64,000 bases of DNA from Bacteroidota bacterium (GTDB lineage: Bacteria > Bacteroidota > Ignavibacteria > UBA10030 > SZUA-254): contig JAGVIE010000048.1 of NCBI GenBank assembly GCA_020056225.1, positions 1 to 64,000 of the forward strand, written 5' to 3'. The notes under the pieces are model-generated. The model did not search any database and was not told where the DNA came from. It saw only the letters and a program-made list of their open reading frames with translations. Positions 35,286 to 44,008 of this stretch are shown here, one piece after another; within the stretch, counting starts at the first letter, position 1; the number at the start of each line of letters is the position of its first letter. The position numbers and the translations under genes are program-made.

Positions 35286-37823
35286 TCACCTCGCCAATAT
35301 CATCTTTTTCACAGAATTAAATTTCCCGGCTTGGAGACGATAGAAAAATATACCGCTGGGCAAATCACCTGCATCGAATATAAACGACTTGTATCCGGCA
35401 TTTTGGTATTCATCAACAAGCAGTTTTATTTCTTGTCCTAATATGTTCGTCATAGTGAGTATCACCCGATTGTCTTCCGCAATTGCATAATATATCGTGG
35501 TCTGTGGATTAAACGGATTGGGATAATTTCCTTTTAATTCAGTGACTGTCGGTATAGCAACAACATTTTCATCGTTTTCATTATCATGTGCCTTCCATTG
35601 AAAATCCAGATCGGTACTATAAATCACCTTATTGGATATATTTGACTGGCCGAAATAATTAGATGCAGTTACGTAGTATCGTTCACGATTTGGTGAGTAT
35701 TTGTTGCCGACTGTAACACTATAATCAATACATGTTGTGTCAGTCCCTTCATAAACGACACTTATTTGACCTTCGCCTAAACAGTCGAGCGTTCCTTCAC
35801 AAAGGTATGTATACAGTTTGTAAGACGTTGCGGTTGCGCTCCTTGTCCACCTCAGCTTCGGGTATTTAGTTCCGCCCTGAAGAATCGTCGTGCCGTATAG
35901 TGTTGGGGGTGAAGGCGGAGAAGGTGGAGAAGGTGGAGCTCCATTGGTGGATGGAAAATAACTCTGAGTAGGTGCATTAATATCCATTACCAGATCACCT
36001 GCTTGACTTGCATATACCCAATAAGTTTTACCAGGTTCAATTATTGTAGAAGCAACGTATGGTGATTCACCTGTCCAAGTGAAATATCCCTTACTAACGA
36101 TTCCCGATGGTATTGAATATATTTTATTAGTTAAAAGGGACGTTGAGATAGAACCTATCATATTCCATCCTTGAGATACATGTATGCGAATTGAATCTAA
36201 AGGTGCACCGACGTATGTAATCTCCGATGGCTCCTCGCCTATTTGTACCCAATATCCGGATTTCGTTTCAAGTGGATCTCTTGAGTCATAAACACTCCCA
36301 TTAAAACCAAAAACATCATTTATTTTTTCTGGGTACAAAGAGAACGCGGATGAATCATGAACTGCAACCGGTAGGCTTACCATATTCCAATCGTTACTTA
36401 GTTGTCCGATTTTTTTTAGACTCCCAAATGGAACGACTCGATAATTATAATCAACTAATGTATCAGCGGGCGCCATCCAACAGGGATAAGAATAATCTTT
36501 TGTTGAAGCGATTCCAATATAATCACCCATATAACCACTAGTATAAATTGGAAATGGATAAAATGACGATTCAGATACTTTAAAATCTTTAAAACTTAAT
36601 CCTCCGTCAATTGATTGAGCAACCCACACCTCGGTGAGTTTATTGTACGGATCGTTTCTACTATCGTAAAATACGATATTAATAACGCCATCAGGGTTAA
36701 CTGTTATCGTTGGAAACCACTGATCAAAATTCCACAAATCTTGCGTATCTTGATTAACGCGTACAGGAATCCCACCCTGATCCATCCTGATATTATTTTC
36801 TCCCACCCAGGTCGATCCAAAATCTGTTGACTTTGCTAAAAGAATATCTGATCGATCATTTCTTCTGTCTGCCCAAACAATATATATATTTCCGTTGTAT
36901 AATCCATTACTTCTGTCAACAGCCATAGACGGAAAACTATTTATTCTTATCTTCTCACCATAAGGATTCTTATCATCCCATCCATATATACCATTTCGTA
37001 TTCCATAAATATTAAAAATAGTTTTTGCCGTCTGCAGCCAACTTACACCGTGATCAGTTGAAACATTAAAACCAAGAGCATTTTCACATCCAATTGAATC
37101 CAATTTATTATATATTGCCCAAACGGCATAAACATTGCCCTCCGGTCCTACAGCTAAATTCACTCCTTGCCCGGCAGCGGAATCATTATTAGGAATAGTC
37201 GGATAACTTATTTGCACGTAATTGCTAAAGGAGTTGCCACTGTCGTTTGAGTAAGATAATTTGATTGGATATGGACCATAACCTGATGTAAAATCAGTCC
37301 ACGCGATATAAACATTATTTCCGTCAACAGCCATATGATTTTTATCTGCTAGTCCATAATCCGTTATATCCAATGGTGGATTCCAATTTATACCTCCATC
37401 AGTTGATTTAGTCAGACGAACTTTCCAATATGGAATGATAGCATCGTAATACTGTAGATAATTGTAATAAGCAGTACCATTAGAGCCGAATGCTACTACC
37501 GGATCGCTCCCCCAGTTAACATCAGGCAATTGACCACCGCAAGACCATGATTTGCCAGCATCGTTTGAATAATGATACGTTACACCAAAATGACTATTGT
37601 TGCACCCTATTAGCATGTTTTTTTCATTAGCCGGATTTATACAAATAGACATTTCAGTATTCCAACCTGAGCATTTTTCCTCAAATGGATTCATATTCAT
37701 CAATTGAATGGAACTCGAATCAGAAGGAGGTGGAACTATAGTAAGAAATTGATTTTGGGCTTCAATTAAGCCAACATAGAGTGAGATAAGTAACAATAAC
37801 GTGATCCAATTATACGATTTCAT
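35286..37823 (-). CDS. T9SS cargo protein with sialidase/BNR-type propeller
   Basis: An 845-residue secreted protein. A signal peptide (about 1-22, ending GLIEAQ) is followed by a propeller with repeated Asp-box-like motifs (SNDAGKSWSC, STDGGINWN, SNDSGNSF, STDHGVSW, STDFGSTW, SIDGGLSF), one per blade. Residues 460-620 form a further beta domain (ESGYWVQIGEE, GKTYWVYAS). A Pro-Ser linker near 635 (PPSPPSPPSPP) leads to a fibronectin-like domain. The C-terminal 75 residues are a type A sorting domain (GNYPNPFNPQTTI ... FFYRLQAGKFNSVKKMIL). It should cross the outer membrane through the type IX system and be attached or released. No sialidase catalytic residues were confirmed. Confidence 0.85.
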   Translation of the reverse strand: MKSYNWITLLLLISLYVGLIEAQNQFLTIVPPPSDSSSIQLMNMNPFEEKCSGWNTEMSICINPANEKNMLIGCNNSHFGVTYHYSNDAGKSWSCGGQLPDVNWGSDPVVAFGSNGTAYYNYLQYYDAIIPYWKVRLTKSTDGGINWNPPLDITDYGLADKNHMAVDGNNVYIAWTDFTSGYGPYPIKLSYSNDSGNSFSNYVQISYPTIPNNDSAAGQGVNLAVGPEGNVYAVWAIYNKLDSIGCENALGFNVSTDHGVSWLQTAKTIFNIYGIRNGIYGWDDKNPYGEKIRINSFPSMAVDRSNGLYNGNIYIVWADRRNDRSDILLAKSTDFGSTWVGENNIRMDQGGIPVRVNQDTQDLWNFDQWFPTITVNPDGVINIVFYDSRNDPYNKLTEVWVAQSIDGGLSFKDFKVSESSFYPFPIYTSGYMGDYIGIASTKDYSYPCWMAPADTLVDYNYRVVPFGSLKKIGQLSNDWNMVSLPVAVHDSSAFSLYPEKINDVFGFNGSVYDSRDPLETKSGYWVQIGEEPSEITYVGAPLDSIRIHVSQGWNMIGSISTSLLTNKIYSIPSGIVSKGYFTWTGESPYVASTIIEPGKTYWVYASQAGDLVMDINAPTQSYFPSTNGAPPSPPSPPSPPTLYGTTILQGGTKYPKLRWTRSATATSYKLYTYLCEGTLDCLGEGQISVVYEGTDTTCIDYSVTVGNKYSPNRERYYVTASNYFGQSNISNKVIYSTDLDFQWKAHDNENDENVVAIPTVTELKGNYPNPFNPQTTIYYAIAEDNRVILTMTNILGQEIKLLVDEYQNAGYKSFIFDAGDLPSGIFFYRLQAGKFNSVKKMILAR

Positions 37824-38000
37824 TTTTGTACCTCTCTTTTTTAGAAATTTGATTTTGTCACTTAAAAAATCGTAAATTTATATAAGAAGCCCTCAGAGGA
37901 TATTAATCCTTTAGTATCATTCTCTGCAGTAGACTATATTATTGGAGCCCTCGAGGGTTTTGTATTTTTAGTAATAAGAAATATCGATGTTTTTTAACTA

Positions 38001-39320
38001 CTATTTTATAAAGATTGCTTTTCTTGTCTGGCTGAATCCACCGACTTTCAGATTATAAAAATATATGCCGCTGGAGTACTTCGATGCATTCCATGTTGCA
38101 TCATGATAACCCTCACCCTGTTCCCTGTCAACTAATGTTTCTATTGTACGTCCAAAGAGGTCGAAAACCTTTAACGAGACAAACGATGCTTTCGGAATTT
38201 GGTATTTTATTATCGTTGTTGGATTGAATGGGTTAGGGTAATTCTGTTCTAAAGTGTATGCCGTTGGTACTCCTACTGGATTCTCAGCTACGCTCGTAGA
38301 AAAATCATATATATATATCCCATGTCCATTCACCGATGATACAGTTATGTATGTTTTATCATAGACCGTATCAACGACCATGCTTCTGATATAACCAGGA
38401 CTTGGCAATCCATCGCTGAATTCAATCCAGCTATCTCCTCCATCAGTTGTTCTGTAAATTAACTTATTCTCAATTTTACCGCTTTCTAAACCGATGTATA
38501 TCTCGTCTGGTCTTTCCGGATTTATTACAAAGTTTATTATCCCCTTATAATTCAAACCGTTATTTTTTTCAATCCAGGTAGATCCCCTATCGGTCGATTT
38601 ATACATACCGATACCCGATACTCCGGCATAAACAATGTCTGGATTTTTCGGATGAGCGCGGACCACCGATGGATAGGATAGAACCGGTAACTCTTCCCAG
38701 GACGAACCAAGATCAGTGCTTCGCAATACTACATTTCCTGCAAGATATATTATGCTATCATTCACTGGTGAAACAGAAAGTGATTTTGGGTAGTCATACG
38801 CAAGACTATCGTAACTCCATGTCTCGCCCCCATCTGTTGAGCGGCTCAATCTTCCAAATCCTGTTATTACATAAACGATTTGTGTGTTAATTGGATCAAT
38901 CTCGATAACGGGTACACGAAAACAGCAGCCATAAACTAATGTTGTCCAATGCTCTCCGCTATCATAAGTCTTATTAACATAGCTGTAGAGATTACTAAAA
39001 GGATGTTCAACTGAGATATACATTGATTGTGATTTTTTTGGGTCAATCGCAATGGAATAAATCCCGGAAGACCATTGTGCAATACTGTCCCAACTCTCAC
39101 CATGATTAGTGCTTCGCAAAAACATTCCCGGGTACATCCCGGTATCTACACGATCACCAAAAGCATAAAGTGTATCAGGACTTGAACGGCATATGTCCAT
39201 TGCATTGATAGCAATGTTTTCCGTCCCTTGTGCAATATGCCATTGCGGTGTTTGTGAGATCGCGAGGCAGCTAATCCAAAAAAATAAGAATATGTTGATA
39301 AGTATTTTCATCATGTTCAT
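38001..39320 (-). CDS. T9SS cargo protein with BNR/YCF48-like propeller
   Basis: A 439-residue secreted protein. The signal peptide is about 1-22 (ILINIFLFFWISCLAIS). A seven-bladed-type propeller follows with Asp boxes STNHGESWD, TYDSGEHW, STDGGETWS, STDLGSSWE, STDRGSTW and TTDGGDSW. The C-terminus is a type A sorting domain (NYPNPFNPTTIIKYQIP ... GIYFYNLKVGGFSQTRK). It resembles the larger neighbour in plan but not closely in sequence. The surface function is unknown; such proteins often bind carbohydrate or other surfaces. Confidence 0.85.
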   Translation of the reverse strand: MNMMKILINIFLFFWISCLAISQTPQWHIAQGTENIAINAMDICRSSPDTLYAFGDRVDTGMYPGMFLRSTNHGESWDSIAQWSSGIYSIAIDPKKSQSMYISVEHPFSNLYSYVNKTYDSGEHWTTLVYGCCFRVPVIEIDPINTQIVYVITGFGRLSRSTDGGETWSYDSLAYDYPKSLSVSPVNDSIIYLAGNVVLRSTDLGSSWEELPVLSYPSVVRAHPKNPDIVYAGVSGIGMYKSTDRGSTWIEKNNGLNYKGIINFVINPERPDEIYIGLESGKIENKLIYRTTDGGDSWIEFSDGLPSPGYIRSMVVDTVYDKTYITVSSVNGHGIYIYDFSTSVAENPVGVPTAYTLEQNYPNPFNPTTIIKYQIPKASFVSLKVFDLFGRTIETLVDREQGEGYHDATWNASKYSSGIYFYNLKVGGFSQTRKAIFIK

Positions 39321-39661
39321 TATTACCTTTCAGCTTTGCCTGGTAAATTAAGTTATCCTGACAAAAAAAAAAAACAATAAACATTTTCCTCCTAAGTTGC
39401 ATGCTTAAAAATTATTATCCTTTTAAAACAGATCGAGTAAGTTTATTAACAATTATTATACTGATTGGAAGCCTTTGATCATGGTATCCCGGTGAAGTTT
39501 CCAACAAGAGAATCAATTTATATTTCCCAAAGTGTCAATAGATATCTCCATATCGTTGCCGATAAAATACACAAATATTAATCTAATGTCAATAATTTTT
39601 TGCGTACTCTACCCGATTTCCCACAAAAACATCCAATTCGGATCGAATAAGCAAAGATTTT
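39321..39661. other. Intergenic stretch without a gene
   Basis: AT-rich sequence with a run of twelve As (39363-39374). No ORF, RNA or strong hairpin seen. On the minus strand AGGAGG lies before an ATG at 39384, but the frame runs out of phase into the downstream gene and is not credible. It should contain the promoter of the T9SS gene. Confidence 0.5.
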
Positions 39662-40615
39662 TTAATGCTTAACGGATAGTTTATTTTTCTCTGCAATCGC
39701 TTCAATGTGTCTTCCATCCGTCCCACAACAGCCGCCTAAAATTTTCATCCCGAATTTTTTATTCAAACCAATCATCAGCTTGCCAAAAACCTCCGGGTCT
39801 TCGGTGTCGAGTGCGGCGCTACCATCCAATTCTTCGGGTCGTTTCTTGGAAGTGTTTGCCTGCAAACCAAGTATGCGGTCTCTAACAAGCTCGGAAGAAT
39901 TTTCTTCGCTGGAGATTGCTTGCTGAAAAACAGAAGGATGAACACAATTCACCATGAACCCTAACGGCTTGGAAGAGATGGAAGAATCTATTTTCAAGAT
40001 TGCTTCATGAAGTGGAGAGTCGTCGAGAAGTGTTCCTTCGGCTCGCACTACGAAACTGATAATATATGGAATACCGGTCTTTGACATCGCCTTAGACATA
40101 CCGAGCGCTTCCGAGAATGCTGGAAGCGTTGCCGCAAAAAGAAAATCAACTCCCGCTTGTGCAAGCGTACGGCTTTGTGTTTGATGAAAGATAGCCGCTT
40201 CATCACTGCTCAATGCCTCGCCCGGCTTGTATGCATCCCCCTTACAACCCATAAGTCCGCCTATATATATCCGGCGCGCATACGGTCCATATTCTTTCCT
40301 GATCTCATCGAGGAAACGATAACAATCGCCGTTCACATCTTTCTTATCGAGTCCGGCTAATTTTAAACGCTCCGGGTTAGCACGCCATGTCGGCGTGAAG
40401 ATAATCATCGGCAGATTTTTTTTCCGACCGATCTCGATATATTCAGTATAGATTTTTTTTAGAGCAGTTTTTTGCTCCGGCTTGTAAATGAAGCCGGCGT
40501 TTACAATGTGCGGATCGAGAGGGAATAAACTATCCCTCCTTAACCGTTCAACAACCGAACCTTCGGTAATAACAATGGGGGATTCTTTGAGACACTGAGG
40601 AAAATTCATAATCAT
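39662..40615 (-). CDS. Homocysteine S-methyltransferase-family protein
   Basis: A 317-residue (beta/alpha)8 barrel of the homocysteine methyltransferase family. The zinc site is visible as Cys224 (VNCVHP) and Cys296/Cys297 (LGGCCGTD). The opening IVITEGSVVERLRRD matches the family's N-terminal strand, though the usual D-G-x-x-G is changed. It may methylate homocysteine or a related thiol; the methyl donor (S-methylmethionine or other) is not apparent. There is no cobalamin or folate domain. It overlaps the GNAT gene by four bases and ends the minus-strand housekeeping operon. Confidence 0.82.
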   Translation of the reverse strand: MIMNFPQCLKESPIVITEGSVVERLRRDSLFPLDPHIVNAGFIYKPEQKTALKKIYTEYIEIGRKKNLPMIIFTPTWRANPERLKLAGLDKKDVNGDCYRFLDEIRKEYGPYARRIYIGGLMGCKGDAYKPGEALSSDEAAIFHQTQSRTLAQAGVDFLFAATLPAFSEALGMSKAMSKTGIPYIISFVVRAEGTLLDDSPLHEAILKIDSSISSKPLGFMVNCVHPSVFQQAISSEENSSELVRDRILGLQANTSKKRPEELDGSAALDTEDPEVFGKLMIGLNKKFGMKILGGCCGTDGRHIEAIAEKNKLSVKH

Positions 40616-41112
40616 TTTGGGATGTACTTTAAATCCAATTCCATAAAAATCGCACCCTCAACCGGATTTGAACGATATGGTTTTATCTCCTTGAAACCTA
40701 ACAACCGATATAACTGAATTGCCTCTTTCATCGAAGGCACCGTATCTAAGCGCATTGATGAATACCCAAGTTTGCGAGCTTCATCTATTAAAGCAACAGC
40801 GAGTCGTTTGCCTAAACCCATACCGCGGAATTCCGGTCTTACATATAACCGCTTCATCTCGCAGATCGTATCTTCAACCTTACGAAGAGCAACACACCCA
40901 GCGGCTTTACCCTCAGAAATTGATAGAAGTAACAAACCCGACGGCGGCGCATACCCGCCCGGCAACTCCGCAAGCTCCCGTTCGAAATCTTGAAAGCATA
41001 AATGAAAATCGAGCGATTGTGCATACTCTAGAAATAATTCCTTTACAAGTTTTAAATCCTTTATGGATACAGCTTTAAGTATGTTTAGATTATTAATTCC
41101 GTTCATAGTCAT
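40612..41112 (-). CDS. GNAT-family N-acetyltransferase
   Basis: A 166-residue GNAT protein. Motif A is complete: CEMKRLYVRPEFRGMGLGKRLAVALI, with the R/Q-x-x-G-x-G/A acetyl-CoA loop (RGMGLGKR). SSMRLDTVPSMKEAIQLYRLLGFKEI (motif B) and a last strand follow. Substrate unknown. It lies 18 bases after the SRPBCC gene and couples to the methyltransferase gene through a four-base overlap. Confidence 0.88.
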   Translation of the reverse strand: MTMNGINNLNILKAVSIKDLKLVKELFLEYAQSLDFHLCFQDFERELAELPGGYAPPSGLLLLSISEGKAAGCVALRKVEDTICEMKRLYVRPEFRGMGLGKRLAVALIDEARKLGYSSMRLDTVPSMKEAIQLYRLLGFKEIKPYRSNPVEGAIFMELDLKYIPK

Positions 41113-41130
41113 CTGCGGATGATTTCTCGA

Positions 41131-41748
41131 TTACAGTCTGCCGGCTCTCAACGCTTTCAACATCAATCCTTCTAATCCCGAATCGAATTTAGCCTGCCAC
41201 CTGCCGATGAAGAGTGGCTTGATGAACCAGCTAACCGATCCCTGAAGAATACCGACATGAATGACCCTGGTTTTACCTCCGGGTACATCTTCGAACAGCC
41301 AAACCTGACCTTCGTTATTACTTTCCGTTTTACTTTGCCACCCAATCGCTAAACCCTGCAACACAGTAGTCACTGTTTCCACCGATTCAGTTTGCCCGAT
41401 CGGAAAACCTAAATCGGTAACTAACCGGAACTGCGCATCTCTTTTCCACCCCGGTGATCCAATCCATTCTGCCGATTTAATCAATTGCGGAGACCACCTT
41501 TGCCAGTCTTCTAACCGTGACCATGCTTCCCATACAGTCTGACGCGGCAGATTTATTTCGCGCGAAGAACAAACAATGATAGTCTGCCAGTTGGGAATAT
41601 CAACGCCGATATTATGAAGCGCCACGCCAATCGCCCTGTTTTCGTCGGAATTTTTTCCTTCAATCGGTGGCTGCATGAAAGAATACAGACATAATCCGCC
41701 GAAGAAAAGAAATACAATCAGCACAATTGAGAACAAGAATTTTTTCAT
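41131..41748 (-). CDS. SRPBCC-fold (polyketide cyclase-like) protein with N-terminal membrane helix
   Basis: A 205-residue protein. A hydrophobic helix (about 5-25) anchors it. The rest resembles a START/SRPBCC lipid-binding fold: SSREINLPRQTVWEAWSRLEDWQRWSP at the start, PGWKRDAQFRL in the middle and LKALRAGRL at the end of the C-terminal helix. Such folds bind hydrophobic ligands; none can be named. It follows rluD by 29 bases and precedes the GNAT gene by 18. Confidence 0.75.
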   Translation of the reverse strand: MKKFLFSIVLIVFLFFGGLCLYSFMQPPIEGKNSDENRAIGVALHNIGVDIPNWQTIIVCSSREINLPRQTVWEAWSRLEDWQRWSPQLIKSAEWIGSPGWKRDAQFRLVTDLGFPIGQTESVETVTTVLQGLAIGWQSKTESNNEGQVWLFEDVPGGKTRVIHVGILQGSVSWFIKPLFIGRWQAKFDSGLEGLMLKALRAGRL

Positions 41749-41777
41749 TCGTTAATCCCCTTCAATAATTTGATCAC

Positions 41778-42779
41778 TTATGAGACCATATTGATAATTG
41801 AACCTTTGAGCAATTTTCGCATCGACATCATATCCTGCGGCAGATCGGAATCAAACCTCATAAATTCCTTAGTCACCGGATGCATGAACCCGATTGTTTT
41901 AGCGTGCAGTGCTTGTCGTGTTATAATTTTTAAGAAATTCTGGACTTCTTCTTTTTTCTTTTTCTCAGTACCGCCCCATGCAATTCGCCTGCCGCCGTAT
42001 GTAGGATCGCCAAATACCGGATGACCTATATGATGAAGATGGACGCGAATCTGATGAGTACGTCCTGTCCGCAGTTTTAATCTTACAAGAGAAAGATACT
42101 CGAATTCTTCAAGAACTTTATACTCGGTGATCGCCGCCTTGCCGATTGCGCTGACAGCGAATTTCTTTCTGTCGGATTTACTTCTGCCGAGCGTTGCTTC
42201 TATGATTCCCTCTCTGTCTTTCTTTTCGAATCGTCCCCACACAAAAGCCCAATATTCACGCTCGGTCGTTCTGCGTGAAAATTGTTTTGCCAGATGAGCA
42301 TGTGTTGTATCATCCTTTGCGACAACCATTAAGCCCGATGTATCTTTATCGAGCCTGTGAACAATTCCGGGTCTGGTTAAATCGTTGACGGTTGACAGCC
42401 GATCGTTGCAATGGTAGAGCAGTGCGTTAACCAGCGTGCCCGAATAATTCCCGTACGCAGGATGTGTAACCATCCCCGCAGGTTTATTTACTACAAGCAG
42501 ATAATTATCTTCGAATAAAATTTCCAGCGGAATATTTTCCGGAACAACATCGGGGGAAGGCGGCTTTGGAATAGTGACGGATATTACTTCACCGGGAGAA
42601 ATCTTATGGCTCGGTTTAACAATTTTTCCATCGACTGTAACGAATCCTTCGTTGATAGCATGCTGAACTTTAGAGCGGGTCGCGTTTTCCACATGATGAG
42701 TTAGAAAGACATCCAATCTTTCACGGATTTTGCCGGCAGGGACTAAGATTGTAAATTCACGAGACGACATAGTCGTCAC
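41778..42779 (-). CDS. Ribosomal large-subunit pseudouridine synthase (RluD/RluC family)
   Basis: A 333-residue enzyme. An S4 RNA-binding domain (about 18-75: ERLDVFLTHHVENATRSKVQ) precedes the catalytic domain. The catalytic Asp144 lies in HRLDKDTSGLMVVAKDD. LRTGRTHQIRVHLHHIGHPVFGDPTYGG is the RNA-binding motif III. Length fits RluD, which modifies the helix 69 loop of 23S rRNA. The start is GTG at 42779, overlapping the lspA stop as GTGA. The ATG four codons later is an alternative. Confidence 0.92.
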   Translation of the reverse strand: MTTMSSREFTILVPAGKIRERLDVFLTHHVENATRSKVQHAINEGFVTVDGKIVKPSHKISPGEVISVTIPKPPSPDVVPENIPLEILFEDNYLLVVNKPAGMVTHPAYGNYSGTLVNALLYHCNDRLSTVNDLTRPGIVHRLDKDTSGLMVVAKDDTTHAHLAKQFSRRTTEREYWAFVWGRFEKKDREGIIEATLGRSKSDRKKFAVSAIGKAAITEYKVLEEFEYLSLVRLKLRTGRTHQIRVHLHHIGHPVFGDPTYGGRRIAWGGTEKKKKEEVQNFLKIITRQALHAKTIGFMHPVTKEFMRFDSDLPQDMMSMRKLLKGSIINMVS

Positions 42780-43423
42780 GATTTAGATTGTTCACTTTGG
42801 ATAGATGGATTATTTGCCTCTGGAGTAATTTCCGGCATATTAATAACGCTCGCATCCGCGCTTCCAGTCGGCGGGAGCGCCGGTTCTTCCTTTTTGTGCG
42901 CATTGTGAGTAAACATCAACAAAATAACTCCGCATGTAACAGAAGCATCGGCAATATTAAAAACGGGCCAGCGGTTAAGGTGATACCCGAAGAGATTAAT
43001 ATTGAAAAAATCGGCATCGATAAAATCCACGACCTTACCGTAAAACAACGGACCTTCATTGAACAGGACTCCGTAAAACACACGATCGATTAAGTTACCA
43101 ACCGCACCGCCAAGGATTAATGCCAGCGAAATTCTAAAAGCAACACTCTCATTGCGCGCTTTGTATAAGTACAGTAAAATACCTATACTTGCCAGGATAG
43201 AGAAAATTGAAAAGAATAATTTCCCGCCCAGATCGATACCGAAAGCCATTCCCGGGTTTTCGATGTATGTGAGCCGAAGAGCATCGCCCATGATAGAGAA
43301 ACTGCTTCCAAGCTGGAATCCGGGGACATTGATACCTAATGCGGGTATCGCAAACCCTTTGACGAATAGTTTTGTAAGCTGATCGGATATTACAACAGCA
43401 AGACTGAGATTTAAAATACGCAC
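42776..43423 (-). CDS. lspA: Lipoprotein signal peptidase II
   Basis: A 215-residue integral membrane aspartic protease that removes lipoprotein signal peptides. The catalytic pair is Asp113 (GNLIDRVF) and Asp159 (FNIADASV). The conserved Asp14 (SDQLTK), NPG (57-59) and four TM helices are present. A C-terminal tail of about 40 polar residues rich in Pro, Glu and Ser extends beyond the usual end. It is useful here, since many lipoproteins are encoded nearby. Confidence 0.94.
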   Translation of the reverse strand: MRILNLSLAVVISDQLTKLFVKGFAIPALGINVPGFQLGSSFSIMGDALRLTYIENPGMAFGIDLGGKLFFSIFSILASIGILLYLYKARNESVAFRISLALILGGAVGNLIDRVFYGVLFNEGPLFYGKVVDFIDADFFNINLFGYHLNRWPVFNIADASVTCGVILLMFTHNAHKKEEPALPPTGSADASVINMPEITPEANNPSIQSEQSKS

Positions 43424-43445
43424 GACTGATTATACCGTTTAATCT

Positions 43446-43982
43446 TTATTTATGAGAATGTAATTTACACTGCAGACATTGTTGGGCATGCGGTACAGCT
43501 TCGAGCCGTTCTTTTTCGATTAACTTGCCGCATATCGAACATTTTCCGTAATCGCCTTTCTCAATCCGTGCGAGAGCATCTTCAAGATGATTTAAGAATT
43601 TCCCTTCACGCGATGCAAATAAAAATGTCTTCTCTCGCTCCATAGCATCCGTTCCCTGTTCCATGTGCGTAGAATACGTAGAGTTCTCCGTCGCATACTC
43701 TCCGGTCGTCGAGTCCATCATTGTATCTCGCAGTGTTTCCAGTTCCTCGAGGATTTCTTTTTTCTTCTCGAGGATGATTGTTTTAAAATAAGCTAATTCC
43801 TCTTTGGCATAACGGAGTTTTCCAGTCGGAACTTTCACAATTTCGGGCTTAACCGGTTTAGCTATTTTCAGTTTAACCGGCAGTTTCTTTTTCTTTGGCG
43901 CGAGTTTCCGCCCTTTCGCTTTTTCTTTAAGAAGATTGATTGTTTTATCTGCTATTGCCGAATTCTTCTTTAATTTTGCCAT
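43446..43982 (-). CDS. DksA/TraR-type zinc-finger protein
   Basis: The ATG at 43982, nine bases after AAAGGG, gives a 178-residue protein (MAKLKKNSAIA). The N-terminal third is Lys/Pro-rich and probably disordered. A coiled coil follows (FKTIILEKKKEILEELETL). The C-terminal C4 zinc finger is CSICGKLI...QQCLQC. Such proteins bind in the RNA polymerase secondary channel with ppGpp. The acidic DxxDxA tip of E. coli DksA is not obvious (EQGTDAMERE is nearest), so a DksA-like role is probable, not certain. It is 26 bases after ileS. Confidence 0.85.
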   Translation of the reverse strand: MAKLKKNSAIADKTINLLKEKAKGRKLAPKKKKLPVKLKIAKPVKPEIVKVPTGKLRYAKEELAYFKTIILEKKKEILEELETLRDTMMDSTTGEYATENSTYSTHMEQGTDAMEREKTFLFASREGKFLNHLEDALARIEKGDYGKCSICGKLIEKERLEAVPHAQQCLQCKLHSHK

Positions 43983-44008
43983 AGTGCTATTCCCTTTCGT
44001 TGATAAAT

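Noticed and set aside
37948-37957. CCCTCGAGGG palindrome followed by TTTTG
   Set aside because: A ten-base perfect palindrome has no room for a loop. As a hairpin the stem would be three base pairs, too weak for a terminator.
39353-39384. AGGAGG-ATG small frame on the minus strand before the T9SS gene
   Set aside because: The frame runs through a homopolymer, out of phase, and into the downstream gene without any recognisable product.
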